Positions 16,427 to 26,101 are shown, counted from the first letter of the stretch. The stretch: 57,613 nucleotides of DNA from Alkalibacter mobilis (GCF_015594845.1 NZ_JADNRK010000012.1:1-57613); one strand, 5' to 3'. Program-made: numbers and translations. Notes: generated by a model not told the origin, from the letters alone.

Positions 16427-17011
16427 TTGAAAGTATCCTTGACCAAAAGACAGATAAAGGCAAATGAAACCAAAGAAAAAATTTACAAGACTGCCCTGGA
16501 ATTACTTGAAGCCAATGGGTATGAGAATATAAGGATCGAAGACATATGCCAAAAAGCAGATGTGTCCATAGGGTCATTTTATAATTATTTCAATTCCAAG
16601 AACGATATATTGGAATTGATTTTTAAGCAAGCGGATGATTACTTTAAAAACGAGGTAAGAGTCACCCTGAGTCAATTCGAATCAATAGAAGCCATCCGTG
16701 AGTTCTTCGTCATATATTCAAAATTCAACGTTAAGACAGGTATTACCACACTTAAACAAATATATAATCCAGAGAACCAGTTTTTCGCAAAAAAAAGAGG
16801 GATGCAGGAAGTTCTGGTAGAAGTCATTGAAAGAGCGCAAGGTGAAAATAAAATCACAAGAGAATTTTCGCCTGACGAAATCGTCAGTATGCTGTTTATT
16901 CTTGCAAGAGGAATTGTTTATGATTGGTGTCTCAACAATGGTGAGTATGATGTGGTAAGGAAAATGAGCAGTTATACTGAAAGAGTTTTGAGTACTCTAG
17001 TGATAAAATAA
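16427..17011 (+). CDS. TetR-family transcriptional regulator
   Basis: 194 residues from TTG 16427, which has GGAGA six bases upstream. Without this choice the protein would carry an atypical 21-residue leader. The DNA-binding domain occupies about residues 10-60, with the helix-turn-helix IEDICQKADVSIGSFYNYF. The C-terminal ligand domain is not recognisable. It lies directly upstream of the flavoprotein and TRAP genes. Inverted repeats at 17110-17143 and 22174-22204 overlap or adjoin their promoters and are plausible binding sites. Confidence 0.85.
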   Translation: MKVSLTKRQIKANETKEKIYKTALELLEANGYENIRIEDICQKADVSIGSFYNYFNSKNDILELIFKQADDYFKNEVRVTLSQFESIEAIREFFVIYSKFNVKTGITTLKQIYNPENQFFAKKRGMQEVLVEVIERAQGENKITREFSPDEIVSMLFILARGIVYDWCLNNGEYDVVRKMSSYTERVLSTLVIK

Positions 17012-17032
17012 TTGATAAAGTTAAAATTGGAA

Positions 17033-17074
17033 TGTACCTCGAAAGTTAGACAGCTTTTGGAGGTGCATTTTTTT
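17033..17074 (+). terminator. Terminator after the TetR gene
   Basis: TGTACCTC (17033-17040) pairs with GAGGTGCA (17060-17067), one G-U pair, followed by seven T. Confidence 0.65.
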
Positions 17075-17109
17075 ATATTAACCAGATTCAAACAAAATGT
17101 TAAAAAAAT

Positions 17110-17143
17110 AATGAATTCAGTGAACAAATTCATTGAATTCATT
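17110..17143. promoter_or_regulatory. Inverted repeat upstream of the flavoprotein gene, candidate operator
   Basis: AATGAATTCA (17110-17119) and TGAATTCATT (17134-17143) are perfect complements with a 14-base spacer; an overlapping ATTCAnTGAA dyad is also present. A TATAAT (17159-17164) follows, so a protein bound here would cover the -35 region. The nearby TetR protein is the natural candidate. Confidence 0.6.
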
Positions 17144-17212
17144 CTATCGATATGTTAATATAATAACCAAGTTATTGAGAAATATTTATCAAAAAATCAA
17201 GGGGGATAACAA

Positions 17213-18997
17213 ATGAAAAAGAAACAAATGAAAAGAATCATTTCTGTTTTGTTGTGTGGGTTTTTAATGTTCTTTATGTTTGGATGTAAAGCAGACACCG
17301 ATACCGACACTATGTTCAAAGCAGGGACCTACGAAGGAGTGGGAAAGGGAATTCACGGCGACATCAAGCTGGAAGTTGAAGTGGACGACGAAAAAATAAT
17401 CGGAATAAATGTATTGGAACACGATGAGACACCGGGAGTTTCAGATCCGGCTTTTGAACTTATTCCAAAAGCAATGATAGACGGACAAACTTTGGCTGTC
17501 GATATCGTTTCAGGAGCAACTTACACTTCAAACGGCATTATCGATGCAGTAACGCAGGCACTTGAAGCTGCAGGTGGAGACATAGCTAAATTAACTGAGA
17601 AGAAGTCCGACGATACAGAAAAGGAAACAAAGGAAATATCAACGGAAGTTGTAGTAATAGGCGCCGGTGGTGCAGGACTTGCAGCAGCAGTATCGGCTCA
17701 TGAGAACGGCGCGGAAGTACTGGTTTTGGAAAAAATGGGCAAAGTAGGCGGTAATACTATCATATCAGGAGCATCTTACAATGCTGTGGACCCTTCAAGA
17801 CAGGAACCGCAAGGTATCGAAGACTCCATAGACCTGCACTTTCAGCAGACTTATGAAGGTGGAGACAAACTGGGAAACACAGATATGATAAGGATCATGG
17901 TTGAAAACGCATATCCAACCATTCAATGGCTCGAAACTATGGGAATGCAGTTTAATGATCATATCCATACAGTTTTAGGTGGAATGTGGCCGAGAGCCCA
18001 TTCACCGGTCAAACCTTTGGGAACAGGATTCATCGAGACATTCATGAACTATATCGAAAATACCAATGGTGAAGCTCAAGTGATGTTGAATACAGAAGCA
18101 ACAGAGCTTGTTATGGATGGAAACAAGGTGGTGGGAGTCAAGGCTGAAGGCCCGGATGCTTACTATGAAATCACAGCTACAAAAGGTGTTGTAGTTGCTA
18201 CAGGAGGATTTGGAGCCAGCGTTGAATTGAGAAACGAGTACAATACTCAATGGGCTGATTTGACTAACATCAAGACTACCAACCATCCAGGTGCGACTGG
18301 TGACGGGATCGCTATGGCAAAAGAAATAGGAGCCAATCTTGTAGGTATGGAATGGATCCAACTTCTGCCGATGGGTGATCCTGAAACAGGAAGCTTGAGT
18401 GGAAACATCGAGCAAGGTGTTGAGAATAGAATATTTGTAAATAAAGACGGTAACAGATTTGTTGACGAAGGTGCTCGTAGAGACGTTATGACAGAGGCTT
18501 TGTTCGAGCAGAAAGATAACTTTATGTGGGTAGTTTTGGACAAGCATTCTTATCCAACTGAAGATGTGAAAAACCACTTCAATGAATCTATCGAAGAACT
18601 TGTAGCTGCAGGAAGAGCTTACAAAGCCGACACGCTTGAGGAATTGGCTGAGTTGATCGGTGTAGATGCCGACAACCTTGTAAAGGCAGTAGAAGGATTC
18701 AACAAAGGTGTGGATGAAGGTATTGATGAATTCGGCAGAACGCTTTATGAAGATAAAATCGACACTGCTCCATATTACGCAGGAGCGAGAGTACCGACTG
18801 TTCACCATACAATGGGTGGTATAGAGATAAATACGGAAACTCAAGTATTGACTGCAGATGGAACTATTATTGAAAACTTGTATGCAGCGGGAGAAGTAAC
18901 AGGCGGGATACACGGAACCAACAGGCTTGGCGGTAACGCCCTTGCAGACATCAATGTATTTGGTAGAATAGCGGGAAGAAACGCAGCTACAAAGTAA
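17213..18997 (+). CDS. Lipoprotein FMN/FAD fumarate-reductase-like (flavocytochrome c family) reductase
   Basis: 594 residues. The signal peptide ends in a lipobox with C25 (FMFGC), so the enzyme is anchored outside the membrane. Residues 35-120 form an FMN-binding domain with SGATYTS (100-106), where the threonine normally carries covalent FMN. Residues 145-594 form an FAD domain with GAGGAG at 150-155 and the C-terminal RLGGNALADI segment. No haem motif is present, so electrons probably arrive through FMN from a membrane donor. The family reduces fumarate, urocanate and other enoates as electron acceptors. Substrate unknown; the convergent TRAP transporter may import it. Confidence 0.87.
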   Translation: MKKKQMKRIISVLLCGFLMFFMFGCKADTDTDTMFKAGTYEGVGKGIHGDIKLEVEVDDEKIIGINVLEHDETPGVSDPAFELIPKAMIDGQTLAVDIVSGATYTSNGIIDAVTQALEAAGGDIAKLTEKKSDDTEKETKEISTEVVVIGAGGAGLAAAVSAHENGAEVLVLEKMGKVGGNTIISGASYNAVDPSRQEPQGIEDSIDLHFQQTYEGGDKLGNTDMIRIMVENAYPTIQWLETMGMQFNDHIHTVLGGMWPRAHSPVKPLGTGFIETFMNYIENTNGEAQVMLNTEATELVMDGNKVVGVKAEGPDAYYEITATKGVVVATGGFGASVELRNEYNTQWADLTNIKTTNHPGATGDGIAMAKEIGANLVGMEWIQLLPMGDPETGSLSGNIEQGVENRIFVNKDGNRFVDEGARRDVMTEALFEQKDNFMWVVLDKHSYPTEDVKNHFNESIEELVAAGRAYKADTLEELAELIGVDADNLVKAVEGFNKGVDEGIDEFGRTLYEDKIDTAPYYAGARVPTVHHTMGGIEINTETQVLTADGTIIENLYAAGEVTGGIHGTNRLGGNALADINVFGRIAGRNAATK

Positions 18998-19020
18998 TAA
19001 ATGATTTTTTAGTAATATAA

Positions 19021-19059
19021 CAAAAGCCAGTGAGCATCTTGAATGCACACTGGCTTTTG
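19021..19059. terminator. Bidirectional terminator between the reductase and dctM
   Basis: A perfect 12-bp stem (CAAAAGCCAGTG with CACTGGCTTTTG) lies between the two convergent genes, with A- and T-rich outer ends. Confidence 0.85.
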
Positions 19060-19080
19060 CTGTGATATATAAATTTGAGG

Positions 19081-20379
19081 TCATCCCATTAAACTTGGCA
19101 AGAATAATACTATATCCGGGAACAACGTAACTATTATTCCTGCGGCTATCAAAGTAAACCAGAAAGGAATTACGGCTTTGAAAACTCTGGCGGGTGCCAC
19201 TTTTGTTATGGAAGCCACCACTAGGGAAACTACTCCGACAGGAGGAGTCAACAAAGCGATAAGCAGCATGATGACCGTCATTATACCAAACCAGACACCG
19301 TCATACCCCAAGGTAATAACTATAGGGTAGACAATTGGGGTCATAATGACCAGGATTGCCATGGCATCCATAAAAGCTCCCATAACCAGATATATGGCAA
19401 AAATGGCCATTATAACAAGAAATGGAGTTACGTCCATGGTAGTCAGTACCCTGGTAAGGTAAATTGGGATACGACTTATGGATAAGAAAGTCCCGAACAT
19501 TTTTCCCCCTACCATTATAAGAAAGGTCATTGCTGTGATCCTGGTCGCCTGGCTCATTGCACCTTTGAAGGCTTTCCAGTTAAGACGCTTCAATATCAAG
19601 GCTGCGACGAATGAAAGGAACGTTCCTACTGCCCCGGCTTCTGTGGGAGTAAACCAACCCAGGTAGATACCACCCATGCTGATAAGGAAGATGGTAGGAA
19701 TTGCCCAAACCGTTTTTAAAAGATCCCAAGTCATTTTTCTTTTCTCCCGATTTACTACTGGAGCAAGCTGTGGTTTGAATTTCAATGTAAGTGAAACTGT
19801 AAGCATCAACATTACAGTGGTCATTATTCCGGGGATTATTCCCGCTATCAAAAGACCGCCGATGGTTTCCTCTGTAAGTGCTCCATAAATTACGAGCGTT
19901 GAACTGGGAGGAATGAGTATCCCCAAAGTTCCGCCTACAGCAGCACAACCCGCAGCCAAACCGTCATCGTATTTGTATTTTCTCATTTCATCTACAGAAA
20001 CGCTGGCTATAGTCGATGCCGTAGCAACAGCAGAACCGGAAACAGCTGAAAAAAGAGCGCTGGCTCCCAATGTTGCCATGGCCATTCCGCCCCGGACCCT
20101 GCCCAAAATGACGTCAAAGAGCTGATAAAGCTCTCCGCCCAAATTAGCGTGGGACAAGACCATTCCCATCAGTACGAAAAGGGGTATTACGCTCAAAGTA
20201 TAACTTTTGGCATTTACGAAAGCATCAGCCCCCAATTTTGCGAAAGCTCCTTCCGGAGATACTATCATGGAGTAGCCCAAGACAGAAACTGCGATCATGG
20301 CGATACCTACCGGAATACGAAATGCCAATAATATCAATAATAGTACGATTCCTAAAACTCCAATCAACTCAGGTGACAT
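19081..20379 (-). CDS. dctM: TRAP transporter large membrane subunit DctM
   Basis: 432 residues with about 12 membrane helices, the Na+-driven transport core of a tripartite ATP-independent periplasmic transporter. Family features include FVLMGMVLSHANLG, the helical-hairpin segment GGTLGILIPPSS and the repeat LLIALLTPPVG near the C-terminus. It follows dctQ by one base and lies at the end of the P-Q-M operon. Confidence 0.95.
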   Translation of the reverse strand: MSPELIGVLGIVLLLILLAFRIPVGIAMIAVSVLGYSMIVSPEGAFAKLGADAFVNAKSYTLSVIPLFVLMGMVLSHANLGGELYQLFDVILGRVRGGMAMATLGASALFSAVSGSAVATASTIASVSVDEMRKYKYDDGLAAGCAAVGGTLGILIPPSSTLVIYGALTEETIGGLLIAGIIPGIMTTVMLMLTVSLTLKFKPQLAPVVNREKRKMTWDLLKTVWAIPTIFLISMGGIYLGWFTPTEAGAVGTFLSFVAALILKRLNWKAFKGAMSQATRITAMTFLIMVGGKMFGTFLSISRIPIYLTRVLTTMDVTPFLVIMAIFAIYLVMGAFMDAMAILVIMTPIVYPIVITLGYDGVWFGIMTVIMLLIALLTPPVGVVSLVVASITKVAPARVFKAVIPFWFTLIAAGIIVTLFPDIVLFLPSLMG

Positions 20380-20380
20380 A

Positions 20381-20863
20381 TTATTCAGCTTCTCCTTCCG
20401 ATTTTTTAAATGTAAATAATGATGCTATCAATGACAAAAGAAAGCATATGGACCCTATTACCGCAAATATTACCACAGGATACAAGGGGATTCCAAGGAC
20501 CGAAGTAGTGTAATTGCCCGACTGCATTCTAACACCGTACAAGTATAATCTCCAAGTCATAAGGGCGGTAACGCCTATTGAGAGAAGAACTCCCAATTCG
20601 TAAATCACAAATCGCATTTTTCTGGGAAATCTTGTATAAAGCAGATCGATGACAACGTGGTCGTCCTTGTGCTGCGCATAACCAAGCCCAAAAAAGACTA
20701 TGAGAACAAGGGCCAGTTCAGTGATCTCGTAAGTGCCCCTGATCGGCTTGTTCAAAATATACCTCCCCGCTACGTCCATAACAGTCCAAATCGTCAATAT
20801 AAACATTATCACGGCGCTTATGTAGGAAGCGATTCGATTGATTTTCAAAGAAATTTTTTCCAT
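20381..20863 (-). CDS. dctQ: TRAP transporter small membrane subunit DctQ
   Basis: 160 residues with four membrane helices. The DVAGRYILNKPIRGTYEITEL stretch (partial) after helix 1 is characteristic of DctQ. It forms the membrane unit together with DctM. Gene order on the minus strand is dctP, dctQ, dctM. Confidence 0.93.
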   Translation of the reverse strand: MEKISLKINRIASYISAVIMFILTIWTVMDVAGRYILNKPIRGTYEITELALVLIVFFGLGYAQHKDDHVVIDLLYTRFPRKMRFVIYELGVLLSIGVTALMTWRLYLYGVRMQSGNYTTSVLGIPLYPVVIFAVIGSICFLLSLIASLFTFKKSEGEAE

Positions 20864-20984
20864 GGATTTTTCTCCTTAAAATTTAGATAAAATAAAATTA
20901 TGTCAGTGACCTCGTAAACGATAGAATAGCGCTGCAAGATTATCTGCAAACAGCGCTATTGCTGTGTTTATTTGATTTTTTGAA

Positions 20985-22052
20985 TTACTTTCTCATGTCC
21001 TCAACGATTTGAACCATAAGATCGTATACATTTTGGTGTGTTGAATCTTTGCCGGTCCATTCACCGATCATGGGTGCCAGGACCGCATCCCACTGAGCTT
21101 TTACATCTTCCGGTACAGCGTATATTTCAACGCCCCCGTCTTCGGCTATCTGGAACCCTGTTTCCAGGCCGTGGTCGTAGATCTCACCGGCTTTTTCAGC
21201 CATGTATTCGCCGCTCAGCCTTGATATCAATTCCTGATCATCAGATGAAAGGCTGTCCCATTTATCTTTGTTAAGGAACAAAACCTGAGGCGATACGAAC
21301 ATCTCCAACCCTCTGGTAGCGTTGGTGATGACCTCATGCAAACGATATGACTCGATAGTTGAAGAACCTATTGCAATTCCGTCGATGATCCCTCTTTCAA
21401 GGTTGTCGTACATGTCAGGTGCAGCCATACCTACAGGAACCGCTCCAAGCTTTGTAAGCATGGTTTCCTGCATTGGTCCCGCAAATCTTACTCTCATGCC
21501 TGCCATGTCGGCGGGTAGCTGAACAGGTTTTTTAGACATTATCTCTCCGGTGTCGGTGACCCACAAACTTAGTACTTTTACTTCGGAATACTCATCCTGC
21601 AAATCTGGACTTTGTTCAAGAAGTCTCCATAATGCCACGGAACCTTCTGTTGCAGAATTGACTATGAAAGGAAGTTCCACCACCTCGGTCAATGGGTATC
21701 TCCCTGCAGTGTAGCCTTGAAGAGTCCAACCAATATCAAAAGATCCAGCTATTACATCTTCGTAAACAGATGCTGCGCTTGTAATTGCAGCTGCAGGAAT
21801 TATAGTCAATTTGATTCTTCCGTTGCTTTCCTCTTCCAAAGCCTCAGCAAATGGCTCGAGAATGTTCAAACTGATAGGATGCTGACCCGAGAATGGATGT
21901 CCCATCACCAATTCTACAGTTTCACCGGCATCGTTTTCATTGCCGCCGTCATCATCCGAAGACGAAGAGCATCCGGCCAAGAAGCCCAACATGGCAATTG
22001 TCATCATCAACGCTATCAGAACCAAAAATTTTCTTCTCATTTTGTTTTTCAT
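20985..22052 (-). CDS. dctP: TRAP transporter solute-binding lipoprotein DctP
   Basis: 355 residues from the ATG at 22052, which is preceded by GGGGGA; an upstream in-frame start would spoil the signal peptide. The lipobox LAGC is followed by an Ser/Asp-rich linker, as usual for Gram-positive lipoproteins. The TRAP binding-protein fold shows VKVLSLWVTDTGEI and the conserved arginine region GMRVRFAGP, which normally binds a carboxylate. That implies an organic acid ligand, possibly the substrate of the reductase at 17213. Confidence 0.93.
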   Translation of the reverse strand: MKNKMRRKFLVLIALMMTIAMLGFLAGCSSSSDDDGGNENDAGETVELVMGHPFSGQHPISLNILEPFAEALEEESNGRIKLTIIPAAAITSAASVYEDVIAGSFDIGWTLQGYTAGRYPLTEVVELPFIVNSATEGSVALWRLLEQSPDLQDEYSEVKVLSLWVTDTGEIMSKKPVQLPADMAGMRVRFAGPMQETMLTKLGAVPVGMAAPDMYDNLERGIIDGIAIGSSTIESYRLHEVITNATRGLEMFVSPQVLFLNKDKWDSLSSDDQELISRLSGEYMAEKAGEIYDHGLETGFQIAEDGGVEIYAVPEDVKAQWDAVLAPMIGEWTGKDSTHQNVYDLMVQIVEDMRK

Positions 22053-22173
22053 GATTTTCCCCCTTGAGTTAAAATAATTTGGTAAAGCTATTTGAAACAA
22101 ATCCAAACTTTTCAAATAAATTTTAATTCATTCTAAAAATTATATAGATATATAATTGTACAGAGCTGGATTT

Positions 22174-22209
22174 ATTCAATATTATATTTCCTAAAATATT
22201 GAATGTCAA
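22174..22209 (-). promoter_or_regulatory. dctPQM promoter with overlapping inverted repeat
   Basis: On the minus strand TTGACA (22204-22209) and TATAAT (22181-22186) are 17 bases apart. ATTCAATATT (22174-22183) and AATATTGAAT (22195-22204) form a perfect inverted repeat with an 11-base spacer that covers the promoter. The ATTCA half-site is shared with the repeat at 17110-17143. The predicted leader is about 120 bases. Confidence 0.75.
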
Positions 22210-22337
22210 GGGTATAATCTAAAGTTTATAAATTAACGAAACACATTATAGAAGCAAAGTGTTTCCGGCTTTGGAATCCTTAAAACAAAAAAATTATATG
22301 CACCTAAATTTCGTATTTAATATGAATCTAACGCATA

Positions 22338-22346
22338 TGTTATAAT
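22338..22346 (+). promoter_or_regulatory. Extended -10 promoter for the MOSC gene
   Basis: TGTTATAAT fits an extended -10 element about 25 bases upstream of the start codon. No convincing -35 is visible. Confidence 0.5.
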
Positions 22347-22375
22347 TGATTTTACAATGAGCAAGGAGGTTCGAC

Positions 22376-22813
22376 ATGGCGAGAGTACTGTCTGTAAATC
22401 TAAGTGAGAAGAGGGGCACCGGCAAATTGCCGATCGGTGAAGGCTGGTTTGAGATAGGGCATGGTCTTCTAGGTGATGGGCATGCCGGCAATTGGAACAG
22501 GCAGGTTTGCCTGTTTTCTGTAAAAAGTCTTGAACAGCTTGACGAAAGTGAAAGGAAAGCATGCGAGGAAACATATTCGGAAAACATTACCATTGATGAA
22601 CTGACGATCCATACACTGCCGATTGGAACAAAGATAAGGGCAGGCGAAGCTCTTTTTGAAATAACTCAAATCGGGAAACCTTTTGTCAAAGATCAATCTG
22701 ATCACACAGCAAGAGAGGTGATCATGCATAAAGAAGGAGTTTTTATGGTCGTGTTGAAATCGGGAAGAATACAAACGGGAGACAGTGTAACAATAGAAGG
22801 TCAACAAGAATAA
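22376..22813 (+). CDS. MOSC domain protein
   Basis: 145 residues forming one MOSC domain. Stand-alone MOSC proteins such as YiiM are linked to molybdenum-cofactor sulfur or N-hydroxylated base detoxification. Visible family features are the N-terminal VLSVNLS, GLLGDGHAGNWNRQVCLFS, GTKIRAGEALFEITQIGKP and a late GVFMVVLKSG strand. The cysteine typical of MOSC lies in RQVCLF and may not be equivalent to the sulfur-carrying one. AAGGAGG precedes the ATG. No Moco biosynthesis genes are nearby. Confidence 0.88.
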   Translation: MARVLSVNLSEKRGTGKLPIGEGWFEIGHGLLGDGHAGNWNRQVCLFSVKSLEQLDESERKACEETYSENITIDELTIHTLPIGTKIRAGEALFEITQIGKPFVKDQSDHTAREVIMHKEGVFMVVLKSGRIQTGDSVTIEGQQE

Positions 22814-22879
22814 ATATGAAATCAATCAACAAGTGAAATTATTAAAACTTGAGAGATAAATAAAAAAGGGAGGATCTAA

Positions 22880-24715
22880 ATGGCCAATATATCCAACAGG
22901 CCACCGGGGCCACGTGGTTTTTTAACTGAGGATGAAAAGAAAAACATGCCCAAGGTGTCCAAGAAGTTGCTGATGAGGATACTGTCATATCTTAGGCCCT
23001 ACAAAGTGCAATTTGCTGCAGTTTTCGTGGCTATCATCCTATCATCCATAATAGGGCTTTTTCCCTCAATAATCACAGGTAGAATAGTTGATGAAGCTTT
23101 GACAGGTCAGGATATGGGACTTTTGATAAGACTTCTTGGAATAGCTTTTGGTACATTGACCCTGTCGCAACTGATAGTTGCTGCAGAGAGTTATATCAAT
23201 GCTTGGATTTCTCAAAAGATCATATTCGATATGAAAAATCAGATGTATAAACATCTTGTCAACATGCCGCACGCCTTTTTCTTATCAGAGAAACAAGGCG
23301 ACATAATAACCAGGATGAACAGTGATATTGGAGGAGTAAATGCGGTAATATCCGGTACGTTGAGCAGTATTATAAGTAATTTTATAATCGTGGCTACCAC
23401 AATAGGAGCTCTTTTTATATTAAACTGGCGGTTGGCTTTGGTAGGTATCATTGTAATACCGATCATAATCCTGCCTACAAGAAAAGTTGGAAGGACCAGA
23501 TGGAGACTCTTGTCTGAGAGCCAGGAAAGAAACGACGCCATGAACCAAATCGTCAATGAAACCCTGAGCATCAGCGGATCGCTTTTAGTTAAACTATTTA
23601 CAAAAGAAGATCGGGAGTATGAAAAATTTATTTCCATAAATAAAGATCTTACCGATATAGTTATGAAGGAAGAGCGGTCAGGAAAGCTTTTCAGGATCAT
23701 GATGGGGATGTTCGCACAAATTGGACCTCTTTTGATATACTTTGCCGGAGGTTACATGTTGATCAAGAATGCTGATCCAGGATTGACAGTGGGTATGATC
23801 ACTTCTACCGTAATTTTAATAAACAGATTGTACAGACCCATACAAACACTTTTAAACCTGAAAGTTGATTTTACAAGATCATTGGCATTGTTTGACAGGA
23901 TATTCGATTACTATGATAGAGAAAATCAGATAAAAACAATCAAAAATCCTTTAAAACCGAGTTTGGAAAATGCAGGGATAAAATTTGAAAACGTTACTTT
24001 TTCCTATAGATCAGGGATAAATACGCTGAAAAACATCTCGTTCGAAGTACAGGATGGATCCTTTTGCGCCATCGTGGGGCCTTCAGGATCGGGTAAGTCT
24101 ACGATTATCAATCTAATACCAAGATTATACGATGTTGATGCGGGAAAAGTGTCCATAGCAAATGTGGATGTAAGGGAGTTTGACGTGCAATATTTAAGAA
24201 GTTCGATTGGATTTGTCTCTCAGGACACATATCTGTTCAATGGAACCATCAGGGAAAACTTGATTTATGCAAAAGAAGATGCAACTGAATCTGAAATGCA
24301 TGAGGCGTGTAGAATAGCAGATCTTCATGATTTTATAATCAGCTTGCCTGAAGGATACGATACCCTGGTAGGAAACAGAGGTCTGAAATTATCGGGCGGT
24401 GAAAAGCAGAGGATATCAATTGCAAGGGTAGTTTTGAAAAATCCAAAAATTTTAGTGTTGGATGAAGCCACATCGTCCCTCGATTCAATTTCAGAAAATT
24501 CCATACAAAAATCTTTGGATCTGGTTATGAGAAATCGGACCGGGATAGTTATAGCTCACAGGTTGTCAACGGTGCTTGCTGCAGACAAGATCCTTGTTAT
24601 TAAAGATGGTTTTATCGTGGAAGAGGGAAAACACCTTGATTTGCTTGAAAAAAGCGGTGTTTATAAAGAATTGTTTGAAACCCAATTCAAGGGAGTGATG
24701 GATAACAGTTGTTAA
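22880..24715 (+). CDS. ABC exporter, fused membrane and ATP-binding half-transporter
   Basis: 611 residues. Residues 30-320 hold six membrane helices of the type I exporter fold; residues 365-605 hold the ATPase with Walker A GPSGSGKST near residue 400, Q-loop GFVSQDTYLF, signature LSGGEKQR and Walker B ILVLDEATSSLD, then the H-loop IVIAHRLST. It should work as a homodimer, since no partner half-transporter gene is adjacent. Families of this shape export lipids, peptides or drugs. GGGAGG precedes the ATG. Confidence 0.93.
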   Translation: MANISNRPPGPRGFLTEDEKKNMPKVSKKLLMRILSYLRPYKVQFAAVFVAIILSSIIGLFPSIITGRIVDEALTGQDMGLLIRLLGIAFGTLTLSQLIVAAESYINAWISQKIIFDMKNQMYKHLVNMPHAFFLSEKQGDIITRMNSDIGGVNAVISGTLSSIISNFIIVATTIGALFILNWRLALVGIIVIPIIILPTRKVGRTRWRLLSESQERNDAMNQIVNETLSISGSLLVKLFTKEDREYEKFISINKDLTDIVMKEERSGKLFRIMMGMFAQIGPLLIYFAGGYMLIKNADPGLTVGMITSTVILINRLYRPIQTLLNLKVDFTRSLALFDRIFDYYDRENQIKTIKNPLKPSLENAGIKFENVTFSYRSGINTLKNISFEVQDGSFCAIVGPSGSGKSTIINLIPRLYDVDAGKVSIANVDVREFDVQYLRSSIGFVSQDTYLFNGTIRENLIYAKEDATESEMHEACRIADLHDFIISLPEGYDTLVGNRGLKLSGGEKQRISIARVVLKNPKILVLDEATSSLDSISENSIQKSLDLVMRNRTGIVIAHRLSTVLAADKILVIKDGFIVEEGKHLDLLEKSGVYKELFETQFKGVMDNSC

Positions 24716-24798
24716 GATCGGATATAAAACTTAAAAGGAACCATTCTTGTGTTTGTGTGCCAAACTATTTGGGAATTAATTTAGTGGAGGTGCCGAAT

Positions 24799-26052
24799 AT
24801 GAGAAAATTTAAAAAAGTTTTGTTGCCGCTTGCGTTATTGTTGGTGACGGCGCTTATTGCAACCGGTTGTTCCAAAGCTGGTTCCAACGACCTCATGGCC
24901 GAAGTGAAAGCCGCTGAATGGCCTGAATCTGCAGATACAATGAGTCAGGAATTTAACCGTTCAGTAAGCAAATTTTCATGGGAGATTTTTGAAAATTCTA
25001 TTGGAGAAAAGGGGAATGTGCTGGTTTCACCCACATCCGTCTACCTGGCTTTATCCATGACATTGAATGGAGCACAGGAAGACACGCTTGAAGGAATGAA
25101 AGATGCCCTGAAGCTTGAAAACATGACTATCCAAGATTTCAATGAATCATGTCGCAATTGGATCCTTCGTCTAAGGCAGCATACTGACAGGACAAAATTA
25201 TTTGTCGCAAACTCGATTTGGTTTAGAGAGGGTTATGGGATATCTGAAGATTTTTTGCAGAATAATGCAGATTACTTCGATGCAGGAGCCCGCAGCTTGG
25301 ATTTCAACGATACAGATTCCGTGAAAGTGATAAACGACTGGGTCAAAGAACACACCATGGAAACCATCGACAGCATCGTTGACGAGATCCACAGAGATAC
25401 AATAATGTATCTTATCAATGCCGTTTATTTCAAGTCTGACTGGGATGAGAAATTTTTAAGTGATGATACGATTGAACAAAATTTCAACTCACCAGAAGGC
25501 ATTGTTGTTGTCGACTTTTTGAACAGGACAGGAGAAATTTCATATTTGGCAAGAGAATCTTTTGAAGGAGTAGTTCTTCCATATGAAAATAACAGGTATG
25601 GCTACTTTGCATTTATGCCCAATAACCAGACAGATCTCAGAGATTTTGTTCGCGGGATGGATTCAATGGATCTTTCGCAAATGATTGATTCGGTTGAAAA
25701 GAAAGCGGTCAGACTTTCCATGCCAAAATTTGAAATGGCTTATGAAAACAGCTTGGTCGATGAATTGTCAATAATGGGAATGGAGACAGCTTTTAGCGGA
25801 AATGCGGATTTTTCAAACATGAATGCTTCAGGGATCAGCGAACTTTTCATCAATGATGTTCGCCATAAAACCTTTTGCAAGGTTAATGAAGAAGGAACAG
25901 AAGCCGCTGCGGTAACAAGTGTAGAAATGCGTTTGACCAGCGCACCTTCAGAAGAGATTCAAATTACATTTGACAGACCCTTTTTATTCGGCATATGGGA
26001 TAATAATACAGACACTCCGCTGTTTATAGGATTGATGGAAAATCCGAAATAA
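24799..26052 (+). CDS. Lipoprotein serpin (serine protease inhibitor)
   Basis: 417 residues from the ATG at 24799, preceded by TGGAGG. The signal peptide ends at a lipobox (ATGC, C25), so the protein sits on the outer face of the membrane. The rest is a full serpin domain: SPTSVYLALSMTLNGA near the start, NAVYFKSDW in the middle, and FDRPFLFGIWD near the end. The reactive-centre hinge EEGTEAAAVT carries the small residues needed for loop insertion, so the inhibitor is predicted active. The bait region is around MRLTSAP. Target unknown. Confidence 0.93.
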   Translation: MRKFKKVLLPLALLLVTALIATGCSKAGSNDLMAEVKAAEWPESADTMSQEFNRSVSKFSWEIFENSIGEKGNVLVSPTSVYLALSMTLNGAQEDTLEGMKDALKLENMTIQDFNESCRNWILRLRQHTDRTKLFVANSIWFREGYGISEDFLQNNADYFDAGARSLDFNDTDSVKVINDWVKEHTMETIDSIVDEIHRDTIMYLINAVYFKSDWDEKFLSDDTIEQNFNSPEGIVVVDFLNRTGEISYLARESFEGVVLPYENNRYGYFAFMPNNQTDLRDFVRGMDSMDLSQMIDSVEKKAVRLSMPKFEMAYENSLVDELSIMGMETAFSGNADFSNMNASGISELFINDVRHKTFCKVNEEGTEAAAVTSVEMRLTSAPSEEIQITFDRPFLFGIWDNNTDTPLFIGLMENPK

Positions 26053-26073
26053 CAATAAGGTTTAGTTTCGTTC

Positions 26074-26101
26074 GACTCCGGCTTTAGTCGGAGTCTTTTT
26101 A
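26074..26101 (+). terminator. Terminator after the serpin gene
   Basis: GACTCCG (26074-26080) pairs with CGGAGTC (26089-26095) and six T follow. Confidence 0.85.
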
